From contig NZ_AZEG01000006.1 of assembly GCF_001434935.1 (NCBI RefSeq), positions 1-64,000 of the forward strand: a stretch of DNA of 64,000 nucleotides. The letters are read 5' to 3'. The position numbers and the translations under genes were made by a program. The notes under the pieces are model-generated. The model ran no database searches and was not told the DNA's origin. It saw only the letters and a program-made list of their open reading frames with translations. The stretch's first letter is position 1. Each line of letters opens with the position of its first letter. The stretch is from Liquorilactobacillus uvarum DSM 19971. Its GTDB lineage: Bacteria > Bacillota > Bacilli > Lactobacillales > Lactobacillaceae. Below, piece by piece: positions 54,458-63,686 of the stretch.

Positions 54458-55777
54458 GTGTTACAAAAAAATAGTCGACTCGATAATTTTTTTCATTTAA
54501 CTGCTAGAAAGACTGATATAAAGCAGGAGGTTCTGGCTGGGGTGACCACATTTCTCTCGATGGCCTATATATTGGCTGTTAATCCTGAGATCTTAGGAAG
54601 TGCAGGAATGGACAAAACAGCTGTTTTCACAGCAACTGTTTTGGCTTCAATAGTGGGAACATTAGTTATGGGGCTTTTTGCTAACCTTCCAATTGCTCTT
54701 GCACCTGGTATGGGATTAAATGCTTTTTTTACGTACACCGTTGTTTTAGCATGGCATATCCCATGGCAAACAGCTTTGTCTGGTGTTTTCGTTGCAGGTT
54801 TGTTGTTTATGCTGCTGAGCTTCACAAAAATGCGCGAACAATTGATAGATATTATACCTAGTACTCTGAAATATGCTGTTTCGGCTGGGATCGGGCTTTT
54901 TATTTCTTTTTCTGGGTTGATAAATGCCAAAATTATTGTTCCAGATAAAACTAGTGGTGTGGCACTTGGAAATCTGCATGATCCAGTCGTATTATTAGCA
55001 GTTATTGGAATCTTGATCACATTGGTTCTAGTTATACGTGGCGTTTTGGGAGGAATCTTCATTGGAACGGTAATAACAACTATCATTGGAATTCTTTTTG
55101 GAGTGATAGCTGTACCTCGTAGTATTATTGGAGGGCTTCCTAGTTTACATCCGCTTTTTGCCCAAAGCCTTTTTAGCTTATCAAATGTTTTTTCGTTGCA
55201 AATGGTTGTAGTAATTTTAACGTTTTTTTTAGTAGGTATTTTTGATACTGCTGGGACAGTTATGGGGGTTGTTACTCAAGGAGGGCTGATTGATGAGAAG
55301 CAGCATGTTTTAGGCGGTGGCAGGGCACTTGTTACTGGGGCTGTGGCGACAACGATCGGCGCTGTTTTGGGAACATCCACAACTACAGCATACGCTGAGT
55401 CAACTTCAGGCGTTGCAGCTGGGGGACGAACAGGGTTGACCGCAATCGTGACGGCGTTTCTTTTCGCATTATCTTCGATATTTGCACCGCTGCTAGCGGT
55501 TGTTACTTCCGCAGTTACTGTTCCGGCACTTATTATTGTAGGCATTTTAATGATGAAAAACGTTCAGTATATCGATTGGAATAAAATGGAACTAGCTGTT
55601 CCAGCTTTCTTTACGATCATTATGATGGTTTTGACTTTCAGTATTTCTGAAGGTTTGGCTTTTGGGTTTATACTTTATCCACTTACGATGCTACTAAAAA
55701 GGCGCGCTAAAGAAGTCCATCCTATGATGTATGCTTTGATGGTTTTGTTTATCGCATATTTTATCTTTATAATATAA
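54458..55777 (+). CDS. NCS2-family purine permease (AzgA/PbuG-like)
   Basis: A 439-residue permease with about 12-14 membrane segments, in the AzgA branch: GVTTFLSMAYILAVNPEIL at 27-45, ANLPIALAPGMGLNAFFTY, GIFDTAGTVMGV and GTSTTTAYAESTSGVAAGGRTGLT. It imports adenine, guanine or hypoxanthine with protons. GTG start after AAGGGGGA. The adenine deaminase gene follows in the same direction, so adenine is a likely substrate. Confidence 0.92.
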   Translation: MLQKNSRLDNFFHLTARKTDIKQEVLAGVTTFLSMAYILAVNPEILGSAGMDKTAVFTATVLASIVGTLVMGLFANLPIALAPGMGLNAFFTYTVVLAWHIPWQTALSGVFVAGLLFMLLSFTKMREQLIDIIPSTLKYAVSAGIGLFISFSGLINAKIIVPDKTSGVALGNLHDPVVLLAVIGILITLVLVIRGVLGGIFIGTVITTIIGILFGVIAVPRSIIGGLPSLHPLFAQSLFSLSNVFSLQMVVVILTFFLVGIFDTAGTVMGVVTQGGLIDEKQHVLGGGRALVTGAVATTIGAVLGTSTTTAYAESTSGVAAGGRTGLTAIVTAFLFALSSIFAPLLAVVTSAVTVPALIIVGILMMKNVQYIDWNKMELAVPAFFTIIMMVLTFSISEGLAFGFILYPLTMLLKRRAKEVHPMMYALMVLFIAYFIFII

Positions 55778-55810
55778 TTATTTAATAAGTTAGGGAGGAT
55801 CTTGTCCAAT

Positions 55811-57490
55811 ATGAAGAAAGTAGAAAAATGCATAAAAAATGGGCGAGTACTAAATGTCTTCAGTCGTCAATTTGAAAACAAATCATTGTGGATCGATCAC
55901 GGTATGATAGTTGCTTCAGGCACTGCTGATGATCTGCAGGCAGATGAATATATTGATGCACACAATGCTTATATTGTACCAGGCATGATTGATGCACATG
56001 TACATATTGAAAGCTCGATGGTTGCTCCAAGCGAGTTGGGTAAGGTGCTCCTGAAAAAAGGAGTCACCGCAATAGTAACTGATCCGCATGAAATTGCCAA
56101 TGTTTGCGGTATTGATGGAATAAAATATATGATAGAGGATGCATCCCAGACTCCATTAGATATCTTTTTTATGCTCCCATCCTCAGTTCCATGCACACCA
56201 TTTGAGCATAATGGAGCAACCTTGAATGCGAAAGACTTATACCCACTTTATCAATATAAGGAAGTTAATGGGCTAGCTGAAGTAATGGATTATCCCGCAG
56301 TGGCCAGAAGAGATTCTGGAATAATGCAAAAAATTCGTGATGCACAAAGCCTTGGGCATCATGTTGATGGACACGGATCGGGGTTGAATTATTCACAACT
56401 GGATGTTTATCGTCAAGTCGGCATTGACACAGATCATGAATGTACAAGTTCCGAAGAGGCACAAGAACGACTTTCAGCTGGATTTTGGGTCTTTCTGAGA
56501 GAAGGTTCTGTTGAACGAGATCTCCAACATACGATCGATGTTGTAAATGAAGGAAATGCACAGCGCTTTGCTTTTTGTACGGATGATAAACTAATAGACG
56601 ATATTATAACTGAAGGGTCAATCGATCGTTGTGTTCGTCTAGCCATCAAAAAGGGGATAAGGCCTGAAACTGCTTATACAATGGCGAGTTACAATGCAGC
56701 TTGTGCGCATAAGTTGAGTACATCAGGAGTTTTGAACACAGGCTATAAAGCAGACCTTCTCATTTTAGCAGATCTTCAGAATGCGACAGTTGAAAAAACG
56801 ATGAAAAATGGGCAGTGGATCACGGAGAACACAAGCACAGTTTTGCCATTCAATCAAAACACAGTTCAGCAGCATTTAAAATTGTCAGATCTTAAATTGC
56901 CTTTATCAAGTTCTTACTGCAATGTCATTGGGATAAAGCCTAATCATATTGTAACTGATCATTTGAAATGCAAAGTTGCCTGCACTGAAGGCTTTTTCAT
57001 CAATGATGAGCGACAAGACATTTCGAAGATGGTAGTGGTTGAACGGCATCACAATTTAGGAACATTTGGAATAGGGTTAGTTCATGGTTTTTCACTTAAA
57101 AACGGAGCTATTGCCACTACAGTAGCACATGATTCTCACAATATCGTTGCTGTTGGCAGTGATGATGGGTCGATCTATTCGGCAATTCAAAAGATCACTT
57201 CTTGCGGTGGGGGAATCGCAGTTGCTTCTGAAGGACAAATTATTGCATGTATGCCCTTAGCACTTGCGGGTTTAATGTCCAAAAAACCATATGATCAAGC
57301 TGCAAAAGATCTCCAAGATATCATGGATGCTTATAAAAAAATCAGCTATCCGCAAACTGTCAGTTTTAATCCTTTCATTACATTGTCATTCCTAACTTTA
57401 CCAGTCATACCTTCTTTGAAGTTGACAGATCAAGGCTTATACGATTTTGATCAAGGTACTTTTATCGATGTTGAAGTTACAGATCACTAG
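55811..57490 (+). CDS. ade: Adenine deaminase
   Basis: A 559-residue Ade-type amidohydrolase (adenine to hypoxanthine plus ammonia). The metal-site motif is DAHVHIESSM near residue 57; VTDPHEIANVCG, HVDGHG and FCTDDK follow, and the C-terminal domain carries GIGLVHGFSLKNGAIATTVAHDSHN. ATG at 55811 is preferred to TTG at 55802, since the GGAGG at 55794-55798 is too close to the latter. Paired with the purine permease it forms a purine salvage unit. Confidence 0.92.
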   Translation: MKKVEKCIKNGRVLNVFSRQFENKSLWIDHGMIVASGTADDLQADEYIDAHNAYIVPGMIDAHVHIESSMVAPSELGKVLLKKGVTAIVTDPHEIANVCGIDGIKYMIEDASQTPLDIFFMLPSSVPCTPFEHNGATLNAKDLYPLYQYKEVNGLAEVMDYPAVARRDSGIMQKIRDAQSLGHHVDGHGSGLNYSQLDVYRQVGIDTDHECTSSEEAQERLSAGFWVFLREGSVERDLQHTIDVVNEGNAQRFAFCTDDKLIDDIITEGSIDRCVRLAIKKGIRPETAYTMASYNAACAHKLSTSGVLNTGYKADLLILADLQNATVEKTMKNGQWITENTSTVLPFNQNTVQQHLKLSDLKLPLSSSYCNVIGIKPNHIVTDHLKCKVACTEGFFINDERQDISKMVVVERHHNLGTFGIGLVHGFSLKNGAIATTVAHDSHNIVAVGSDDGSIYSAIQKITSCGGGIAVASEGQIIACMPLALAGLMSKKPYDQAAKDLQDIMDAYKKISYPQTVSFNPFITLSFLTLPVIPSLKLTDQGLYDFDQGTFIDVEVTDH

Positions 57491-57556
57491 AATATACACG
57501 TATCTTTGGTATTTAAAAAAAGCTATATTCAATTAAGCAACTGAATAGGAGTATTA

Positions 57557-57596
57557 AAATAGCTTGGGTAAGCAGAATGGCTTGCCCAAGCTATTT
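57557..57596 (+). terminator. Rho-independent terminator of the purine unit
   Basis: AAATAGCTTGGGTAAGC and GCTTGCCCAAGCTATTT pair with one mismatch around a short loop. Confidence 0.8.
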
Positions 57597-57727
57597 GTAC
57601 AAATAAATTGCTGTCTTTTAGGATAAATTTACTATATGCAAAAGGATTAGTTTTTTTGGTTCTAGTATGTTATTTTCTGATCAAATGATATAATTTGGTA
57701 AACGGTGTCAATGAGGAGGAAATGATT

Positions 57728-60142
57728 ATGCATTTTATCGCGATTGTTGGTACGAACGCTAAACTTTCGTACAATCGTATTTTATTACGGTTCATTAGGG
57801 ATCATTTTTCGAATAAAGCTACTGTTGAGGTTTGTGAAATAAAAGATATTCCGATGTTTAATGAGAACATTCCAGAAACAGATCCAAAGACTGTTCAAGA
57901 AATTACGGCTAAAATCGAGAATAGTGACGGAGTAATAATTGGGTGCCCGGAGCACAACCACTCAGTGCCTTCACCATTAAAAAGTGTTATTGAATGGCTC
58001 TCTTACCGAGTGCATCCACTCAATGATAAACCGGTTATGATCGTTGGAGCATCATATCATCCCCAGGGGTCTTCTCGCGCGCAGCTTCACTTGCGCCAGA
58101 TCTTGGATACACCAGGGGTAAATGCCAAGGTGCTGCCAGGAAATGAGTTTTTGCTTGGCAACGTCAAAGAAGCTTTTGATGATAACGGAGTCATTAAAGA
58201 TCAACAAACAATCAAATTTCTAGAAGATTGCTTTAATGAGTTTCTGAGTTTCGTAGAGACACATCGGAGTGCACTAGCATCTAAGAAGGGAACACGACAT
58301 GAAGATGGCGGAGTTCGTTGGGATAAAGCATATGATGTACTTGTTTTAGGCTTTGGGGCAGCTGGTGCTACTGCAGCGCGCTTTGCGGCAGATAAAGGGG
58401 CAAAAGTACTTTTGGTTGATGCTGCACCGGAAGGACATGAAGGTGGTAATACTCGTTATGCTGGTCAAGTTGTTCTAACCGGTTACGATTACGATAAGAT
58501 GATGGTATATTTTAAGCAATTATTCGGGCCAATCGAAATTGACGAGAAAATATTATCCACCTATGTTGATGGAATAGTTAACATGACTGCATATTTCAAA
58601 AAATATTTAGGCATTGAGCAACCAGTGAGTTATAACAAAACTCATCGTGATCCCGATTACCAAGCCTTTGCTAACGGATTGTCACCTGAATATCCCGAGT
58701 TTGAAGGATCTGAGACAGTCGATTTAACAACTGTTCATGATGGTTATTTCGATGCTTCACTTTGGAAAAATCTGCGTAAACAAGTTACAGATCGCAGCAA
58801 TCAAGTGGATGTTTGGTTTTCTTCCCCTGCTAAGCATTTGATTCAAGATCCTGTTTCGCAAGCTGTTTTAGGTGTTCAAATTCAGCGTGGTGAAAGTCTG
58901 GTTAATATTCGTGCCCGCAATGGAGTGATTTTGGCGACAGGCGGTTTTGAGAACAATCAGCGTTATATTCAAAATTTCATCGGTGTGCCTAAGCTGAAAG
59001 TCATTGGCACTCTATATAACAAAGGTGATGGGATTCAGATGGCACAAGAAGCTGGTGCCGCTCTTTGGCATATGAAGAGTTATGAAGGTTATGGATTTAA
59101 CACTAGTTTTACTTTTGAAAATTCTGAGGAAGAACGTGGAAAATTCATCTTGGATCCATGGGCAGAGTTATCACACGGCAGCATTTTTGTTGCCGCTGAT
59201 GATGGTAGCCGATATTTGCGTGAGGATGAACAAGGGCGGCACGGACATGTATATGAGCATGGAAGCTGGCATAATCCAACGGTATATGAACACCCGCATC
59301 TTATTTTTGACGAGGCACAGTACAAGAAAATCGATGCACAAAAAAGACCTTTGCCTTATCCGAAGTTCTTCGATATAGCCATTAAAGCAGACACTTTAGC
59401 TGAATTGGCCGCCAAAATTAAAGCGGATCCACTTATTTTAGAAAAGGCAGTAAAAGATTTTAGTGAATCTGCACGTACAGGGGCAGATAAGGCTTTCGGA
59501 CGTTCAACTGCTTCAATGCAGCCTTTTGGGGCAGGTCCTTTTTATGCAACACCACTTGCAACGGCCATGTTAAACACGCAAGGTGGAGCACAGCGGAATG
59601 AAAAGGCAGAAGTTATGAGTGCAGTTGGCACTCCAATTCCGCATCTTTATAGTGCGGGAGAGTTTGGTGGAATTAACGCTAACCAGTATAATGGTGGTGG
59701 AAATTTGGCAGAATGCTTAATCTTTGGAAAGATCGCCGGTGAAAATGCAGCTCTTCCAAAGGCAGACACATCTAGTGCTTCTTTTGAAGATGATGCACCA
59801 ACTGCAACAGCTGATTTTGCAATAGCTAGTGATCTGCAAACCACTTCTAATGACGAGATTAAACTTGAAAAAAACCAGTATCTAGGCCGCAGTAATGCAG
59901 GAATTGGCGGCGAGATCTTAGTAAAGGTAACTGTTGATGAACAGCAGAAATTGCAAGACGTAGAGATATTGAAACAAAGTGAAAGTGGGGATGTTAGTGC
60001 AGAAGCACTTGAAAGGATTCCACATGAAATGGTGACGCGCAATACCTATGAAGTGGATGCGGTCTCAGGTGCTTCCGCAACAAGTAGAGCTTTGAAAGCA
60101 GCCGTCAAAGATGCCTTGAGTCAGATTAAAGCAAAAAACTAA
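57728..60142 (+). CDS. Three-domain flavoprotein reductase (HcrB/fumarate/urocanate reductase type)
   Basis: An 804-residue soluble enzyme in three parts. Residues 1-190 are an NAD(P)H-dependent FMN reductase (IVGTNAKLSYNR, SSRAQLHLRQIL). About 205-690 is an FAD-binding fumarate reductase-type domain (VLGFGAAGATAARFAADKGA, GGNTRYAGQ, NGGGNLAECLIFGKIAGENAA). About 725-800 is an FMN_bind domain with the flavinylation motif DAVSGAS, Ser783 being the expected FMN site. No signal peptide is seen. ATG at 57728 is chosen because AGGAGG is 8 bases upstream. The architecture matches the hydroxycinnamate reductase HcrB described in Lactiplantibacillus; fumarate, urocanate or acrylate are alternatives. 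It would let NADH reduce an external acceptor anaerobically. Confidence 0.88.
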   Translation: MHFIAIVGTNAKLSYNRILLRFIRDHFSNKATVEVCEIKDIPMFNENIPETDPKTVQEITAKIENSDGVIIGCPEHNHSVPSPLKSVIEWLSYRVHPLNDKPVMIVGASYHPQGSSRAQLHLRQILDTPGVNAKVLPGNEFLLGNVKEAFDDNGVIKDQQTIKFLEDCFNEFLSFVETHRSALASKKGTRHEDGGVRWDKAYDVLVLGFGAAGATAARFAADKGAKVLLVDAAPEGHEGGNTRYAGQVVLTGYDYDKMMVYFKQLFGPIEIDEKILSTYVDGIVNMTAYFKKYLGIEQPVSYNKTHRDPDYQAFANGLSPEYPEFEGSETVDLTTVHDGYFDASLWKNLRKQVTDRSNQVDVWFSSPAKHLIQDPVSQAVLGVQIQRGESLVNIRARNGVILATGGFENNQRYIQNFIGVPKLKVIGTLYNKGDGIQMAQEAGAALWHMKSYEGYGFNTSFTFENSEEERGKFILDPWAELSHGSIFVAADDGSRYLREDEQGRHGHVYEHGSWHNPTVYEHPHLIFDEAQYKKIDAQKRPLPYPKFFDIAIKADTLAELAAKIKADPLILEKAVKDFSESARTGADKAFGRSTASMQPFGAGPFYATPLATAMLNTQGGAQRNEKAEVMSAVGTPIPHLYSAGEFGGINANQYNGGGNLAECLIFGKIAGENAALPKADTSSASFEDDAPTATADFAIASDLQTTSNDEIKLEKNQYLGRSNAGIGGEILVKVTVDEQQKLQDVEILKQSESGDVSAEALERIPHEMVTRNTYEVDAVSGASATSRALKAAVKDALSQIKAKN

Positions 60143-60176
60143 ACAGTAGGGTTATTTTAGAAAGGAGCAGACTAAA

Positions 60177-61307
60177 ATGAAATTAGTCGCGATTGTTGGA
60201 ACAAATGCCGCTTTTTCCTATAATCGGATATTGCTGCATTATATGCAGCAGCATTTTGAAAAAACAGCAAAAATCGAAGTATGCGAGATTAGTGAGTTAC
60301 CGCCATTTTGTGAGGATCTGCCTGTCAGGGAAGAATCAAAAATTATGGAATTGGCTCATAAAATTGTGAAGGCTGATGGTGTGGTTTTTGCTTGCCCTGA
60401 ATATGATCATTCCATTCCAGCGCCCTTGAAAAGTGCGATCGAATGGCTTTCCTATGAAATAGATCCACTGAAACAAAAACCGGTTTTAATTGTGGGTGCT
60501 TCCTATGGACCCCAAGGATCGTCAAGAGCACAACAACATTTACGTCAAATTTTAGCATCTCCTGATGTTAATGCAAATGTGCTGCCGGGAAATGAATTCT
60601 TGTTGGGTAATGTAGCTCAGGTCTTTGACAAAGAAAGGCAGTTGGGAGATCAGCAGGCAATTAAACAGCTAGACAGTTGTTTTAATGAATTTCTGAGTTA
60701 CGTAAGGGTTTTGCAAGCAGACGCCAGAGAAGATAAAAAAATTAACTCTGAGATAAATCCGTTCTTTAGTGATGCAACGGTTCAGTTTGCAACAGGAAAA
60801 CTGAAGCTGCTGGAAATTCAGCAATTGTTCAGCACATTGCCGTTCGAACTTGATTTTATTGATGCAGACGATAAATTTGCGTGGTTTTCTGATAAACCGC
60901 AGCGCGAACACAAGCGTTCAATTGCGGATTTGAATGAACCAGTTAAGGATTGTCACCCACCGAAAGCTGTTCCCGCAGTTTTAAAGATTCTTTCTGATTT
61001 CAGATCTGGTGTAAATGATCGTGTTGAACGTTGTTTTATAGCGCAAGGACATCAAATTTACACTCAATACTTAGCTGTCCGTGATACTGGTAATAAATAT
61101 TTGGGAACGTTAGAGATCACCGGTAATGTGGATCATCTTAAGAACTTGTTGGAAACGGGAGCATTTGGTGGTAAAGCAGAAGCAGATGTGGAAACTTCGC
61201 AAAATTACGAAGTGAAAGAAAAAAATAATGCTGATGTTGTAACAGGGGCTTCACAGCATGAGGGAAACGGGAAGGATACGTCTCCAGGAAGTAAGGAGAT
61301 CTTATAA
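60177..61307 (+). CDS. NAD(P)H-dependent FMN reductase with PAS domain and C-terminal flavinylation-like motif
   Basis: A 376-residue companion of the upstream reductase. Residues 1-185 repeat its flavodoxin-like FMN reductase domain (IVGTNAAFSYNR, SSRAQQHLRQIL, VLPGNEFLLGNV). About 205-335 match the PAS domain seen in DUF438 proteins (STLPFELDFIDADDKFAWFS, DCHPPKAVPAVLKIL, YLGTLEITGNVDHLKNL), which often binds haem or flavin. The last 40 residues are a polar tail containing DVVTGAS at 353-359, like an ApbE target, without any FMN_bind domain. AAAGGAG precedes the ATG; the ApbE gene starts 4 bases after the stop. An electron-feeding partner (HcrA-like) is inferred. Confidence 0.83.
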   Translation: MKLVAIVGTNAAFSYNRILLHYMQQHFEKTAKIEVCEISELPPFCEDLPVREESKIMELAHKIVKADGVVFACPEYDHSIPAPLKSAIEWLSYEIDPLKQKPVLIVGASYGPQGSSRAQQHLRQILASPDVNANVLPGNEFLLGNVAQVFDKERQLGDQQAIKQLDSCFNEFLSYVRVLQADAREDKKINSEINPFFSDATVQFATGKLKLLEIQQLFSTLPFELDFIDADDKFAWFSDKPQREHKRSIADLNEPVKDCHPPKAVPAVLKILSDFRSGVNDRVERCFIAQGHQIYTQYLAVRDTGNKYLGTLEITGNVDHLKNLLETGAFGGKAEADVETSQNYEVKEKNNADVVTGASQHEGNGKDTSPGSKEIL

Positions 61308-61310
61308 TCG

Positions 61311-62249
61311 ATGAAAGTGACAGCAAATATAGCCCAACAGTGTGTTGAAAAAAGTTTTTTTGCGCTTGGCACGACTATTAATTTGACGGCATTTGGTACA
61401 GCTTCTGAAGAAGATCTGGAAGATACCTATCACCTGATAACTGCTTATGAAGATAAATTAACGGTTAATAGAACTAATTCAGAAATTATGGCCATCAACC
61501 ATGCAGCAGGAAAAGAACCGATACAAGTTTCATCAGGAACCTATCAACTTGTAAAAAAGGCTGTAGAAATAAGCCGAAAACATGAGGGATTTAATGTAGC
61601 TATCGGGCCCTTAGTTAAGCTATGGCGGATCGGATTTAAGGAAGCAAATGTTCCAAATGAACAGCAAATTGAGGATAAAAGGTTTTTAACTGATCCTAAT
61701 CGAATAATCCTTAATGATATGAAGATGTCGGTTTTATTGCCTGAATCGGGAATGGAGCTTGATTTGGGCGGAATAGCCAAGGGATACATTGCTGATCGTA
61801 TTCGCAGCTTATGGGATTCACGCGGAATTTTAGCAGGAATCATTAATTTGGGTGGAAATATTTTAACGATCGGAGCTTGTCCACTGCATGGAGATCATAA
61901 ATGGCGAATTGGAGTTCAGAATCCATGGCAAAAAAGGGGAAAGCCGCTTGTATTGGAGAAAGTGGGACCGTGTTCTGCAGTTACTTCAGGTGTTTACGAA
62001 CGTTACTTTGAAACAACAGGAAAGAAATACCATCATATCTTGGATTCACGAACAGGCTACCCTTTAAAAACTGATCTGGTCAGTGTTACAGTCTTCACCA
62101 AGGATTCAATTGTAGGTGAAATCGAATCTACACGTCTTTTTTTTGCTGGTAGTTTACCTTTGAATTGGGGAGAAAAACGTTCAGATCTGTATGGCGCGAT
62201 TTTTGTTTATCGCGATCAGAGCGTTCACAGGTATGGGTTTCAACAGTAG
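61311..62249 (+). CDS. apbE: FAD:protein FMN transferase ApbE
   Basis: A 312-residue ApbE that moves FMN from FAD onto a Thr/Ser of target proteins. Motifs: FALGTTINLTAFG at the N-terminus, LDLGGIAKGYIADRI near 146-160, INLGGNILTIG and HHILDSRTGYP near 245. There is no signal peptide or lipobox, so it acts in the cytoplasm, matching the soluble reductases upstream. Its obvious target is Ser783 of the 57728 protein; the tail motif of the 60177 protein may be a second. Third gene of the unit. Confidence 0.92.
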   Translation: MKVTANIAQQCVEKSFFALGTTINLTAFGTASEEDLEDTYHLITAYEDKLTVNRTNSEIMAINHAAGKEPIQVSSGTYQLVKKAVEISRKHEGFNVAIGPLVKLWRIGFKEANVPNEQQIEDKRFLTDPNRIILNDMKMSVLLPESGMELDLGGIAKGYIADRIRSLWDSRGILAGIINLGGNILTIGACPLHGDHKWRIGVQNPWQKRGKPLVLEKVGPCSAVTSGVYERYFETTGKKYHHILDSRTGYPLKTDLVSVTVFTKDSIVGEIESTRLFFAGSLPLNWGEKRSDLYGAIFVYRDQSVHRYGFQQ

Positions 62250-62498
62250 AACGTATTCAAAAAAGGGTTCTGTGATATTTGGTGTTGATGGATAAAACTC
62301 CGTCAATGCCATTTTTGTGTGTAACAAAAGGGATTACTGTACTGCGCTGCAACCAAAACGGCTAAAATATTAATACCTTTAGAATCAAAAAATCTAAAAA
62401 TGCCATTTTTAGAACAATTGTTGAGTTTTAAAGTTGAGAACTCTTATTTCCCGACATGCTATAATAAGTGAATCAAACATAGAACGGAGCAGCCTTAT

Positions 62499-63686
62499 AT
62501 GCGCAAGTTGAATATTTTCAGCATACTTTTAGTAATAGTTATCTTAACTGGATGTGGTATTCAGAAGCAAAAAGCAGACAATACCATAAAAAAAACAACA
62601 CACAATGTTTTGAAATCTGACTCAAAAACATGGACTTTCAGCAAGAAGATTACATCTAAGCAGACCCCGAATGCTGGTGTTTCTAATGACCTATCAACTT
62701 CTGTAGTTTCAAAAATCGGTGATATCTCAAATTGGACAACATCGAAAAACCAGTTTGTATCATACCCCATCAACTACAAGCAGATTTCATTAGAGAAATG
62801 GCAGCATGATACTCAGAAAAGAATGGTTAAAAGTGCACAAAGAAAAGTCCACTGGATGAGGATTTCGCAGATTAATGCCGTACTTAAAAAAATGGGAGCA
62901 GATATTAAAATTAACAAACTGTCAGACTTAGTTTTCTTGGAGACAAAAAGCAGCAATATGCCTTTGGCTCAGGCATTTGTCGCCAAGGGTTATCATTTAT
63001 ACGCAATCAATCCCCAATATACAGATACCGAGCAAACTATTACTATTGACCGTGGTCAAGCATTTACCGATACGCGGACTAAAAAAGCAACCGGACAAGT
63101 TGCACCGGACAAACTAAATGGCACGTGGATTGCACCTGAAACTACGACTAGTGCTAGTGATACCGGAAAAATAATGGTCAAAGATGGTTATCTCTATCAG
63201 CACCGCTATGATAGTTATGAACGTTCCGCAATTCAGGCTTTGAGTTCCTATTCACTAATATCATTAAATCAAAATACGACTTATGCTTCGCAAAAAACTA
63301 ATGCAGCTAGGGCCGACTATCAGCTAACTCAAAAATCTGTCGCTAGTGGCGATAGTCTGGGTTATCTTTATCTGTTTGTTAGTGAAAATAAATTGATTCG
63401 AATTGGGCAGGGACAAACTACTACCTATAAGAAAACGAGTACGTTGGTGGCAGCAAATGACTTGCCGAAGGATGATATTACTATTTTTGAACAGCTGGAT
63501 CAGAAAAATCCAGGTGAAGCAGCTTCGACAATTACAGTCAAAGCCGGTCCAGCGATCGTTGGCATGAGCAGCAGTATTAAATATCTGACTGATCCTGATG
63601 CCGGGCAAATTACTAGTAATATCCCTGTCGTCAGTCTTGAGAATGGCAAAGTTACCACAAGTGATGGGGAGAGTGGAATTGATTGA
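62499..63686 (+). CDS. Lipoprotein of unknown function
   Basis: A 395-residue secreted protein. Residues 1-19 form a lipoprotein signal with lipobox LTGC (Cys19). A Lys/Thr/Ser-rich linker follows. A region from about 205 (LNGTWIAPE, then SGKI-type repeats and YLYLFVSENKLIRIGQG) looks like an antiparallel beta domain. ACGGAGC precedes the ATG. Single-gene unit with a terminator. I do not recognise the family; such lipoproteins are common and variable in lactobacilli. Confidence 0.8.
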   Translation: MRKLNIFSILLVIVILTGCGIQKQKADNTIKKTTHNVLKSDSKTWTFSKKITSKQTPNAGVSNDLSTSVVSKIGDISNWTTSKNQFVSYPINYKQISLEKWQHDTQKRMVKSAQRKVHWMRISQINAVLKKMGADIKINKLSDLVFLETKSSNMPLAQAFVAKGYHLYAINPQYTDTEQTITIDRGQAFTDTRTKKATGQVAPDKLNGTWIAPETTTSASDTGKIMVKDGYLYQHRYDSYERSAIQALSSYSLISLNQNTTYASQKTNAARADYQLTQKSVASGDSLGYLYLFVSENKLIRIGQGQTTTYKKTSTLVAANDLPKDDITIFEQLDQKNPGEAASTITVKAGPAIVGMSSSIKYLTDPDAGQITSNIPVVSLENGKVTTSDGESGID

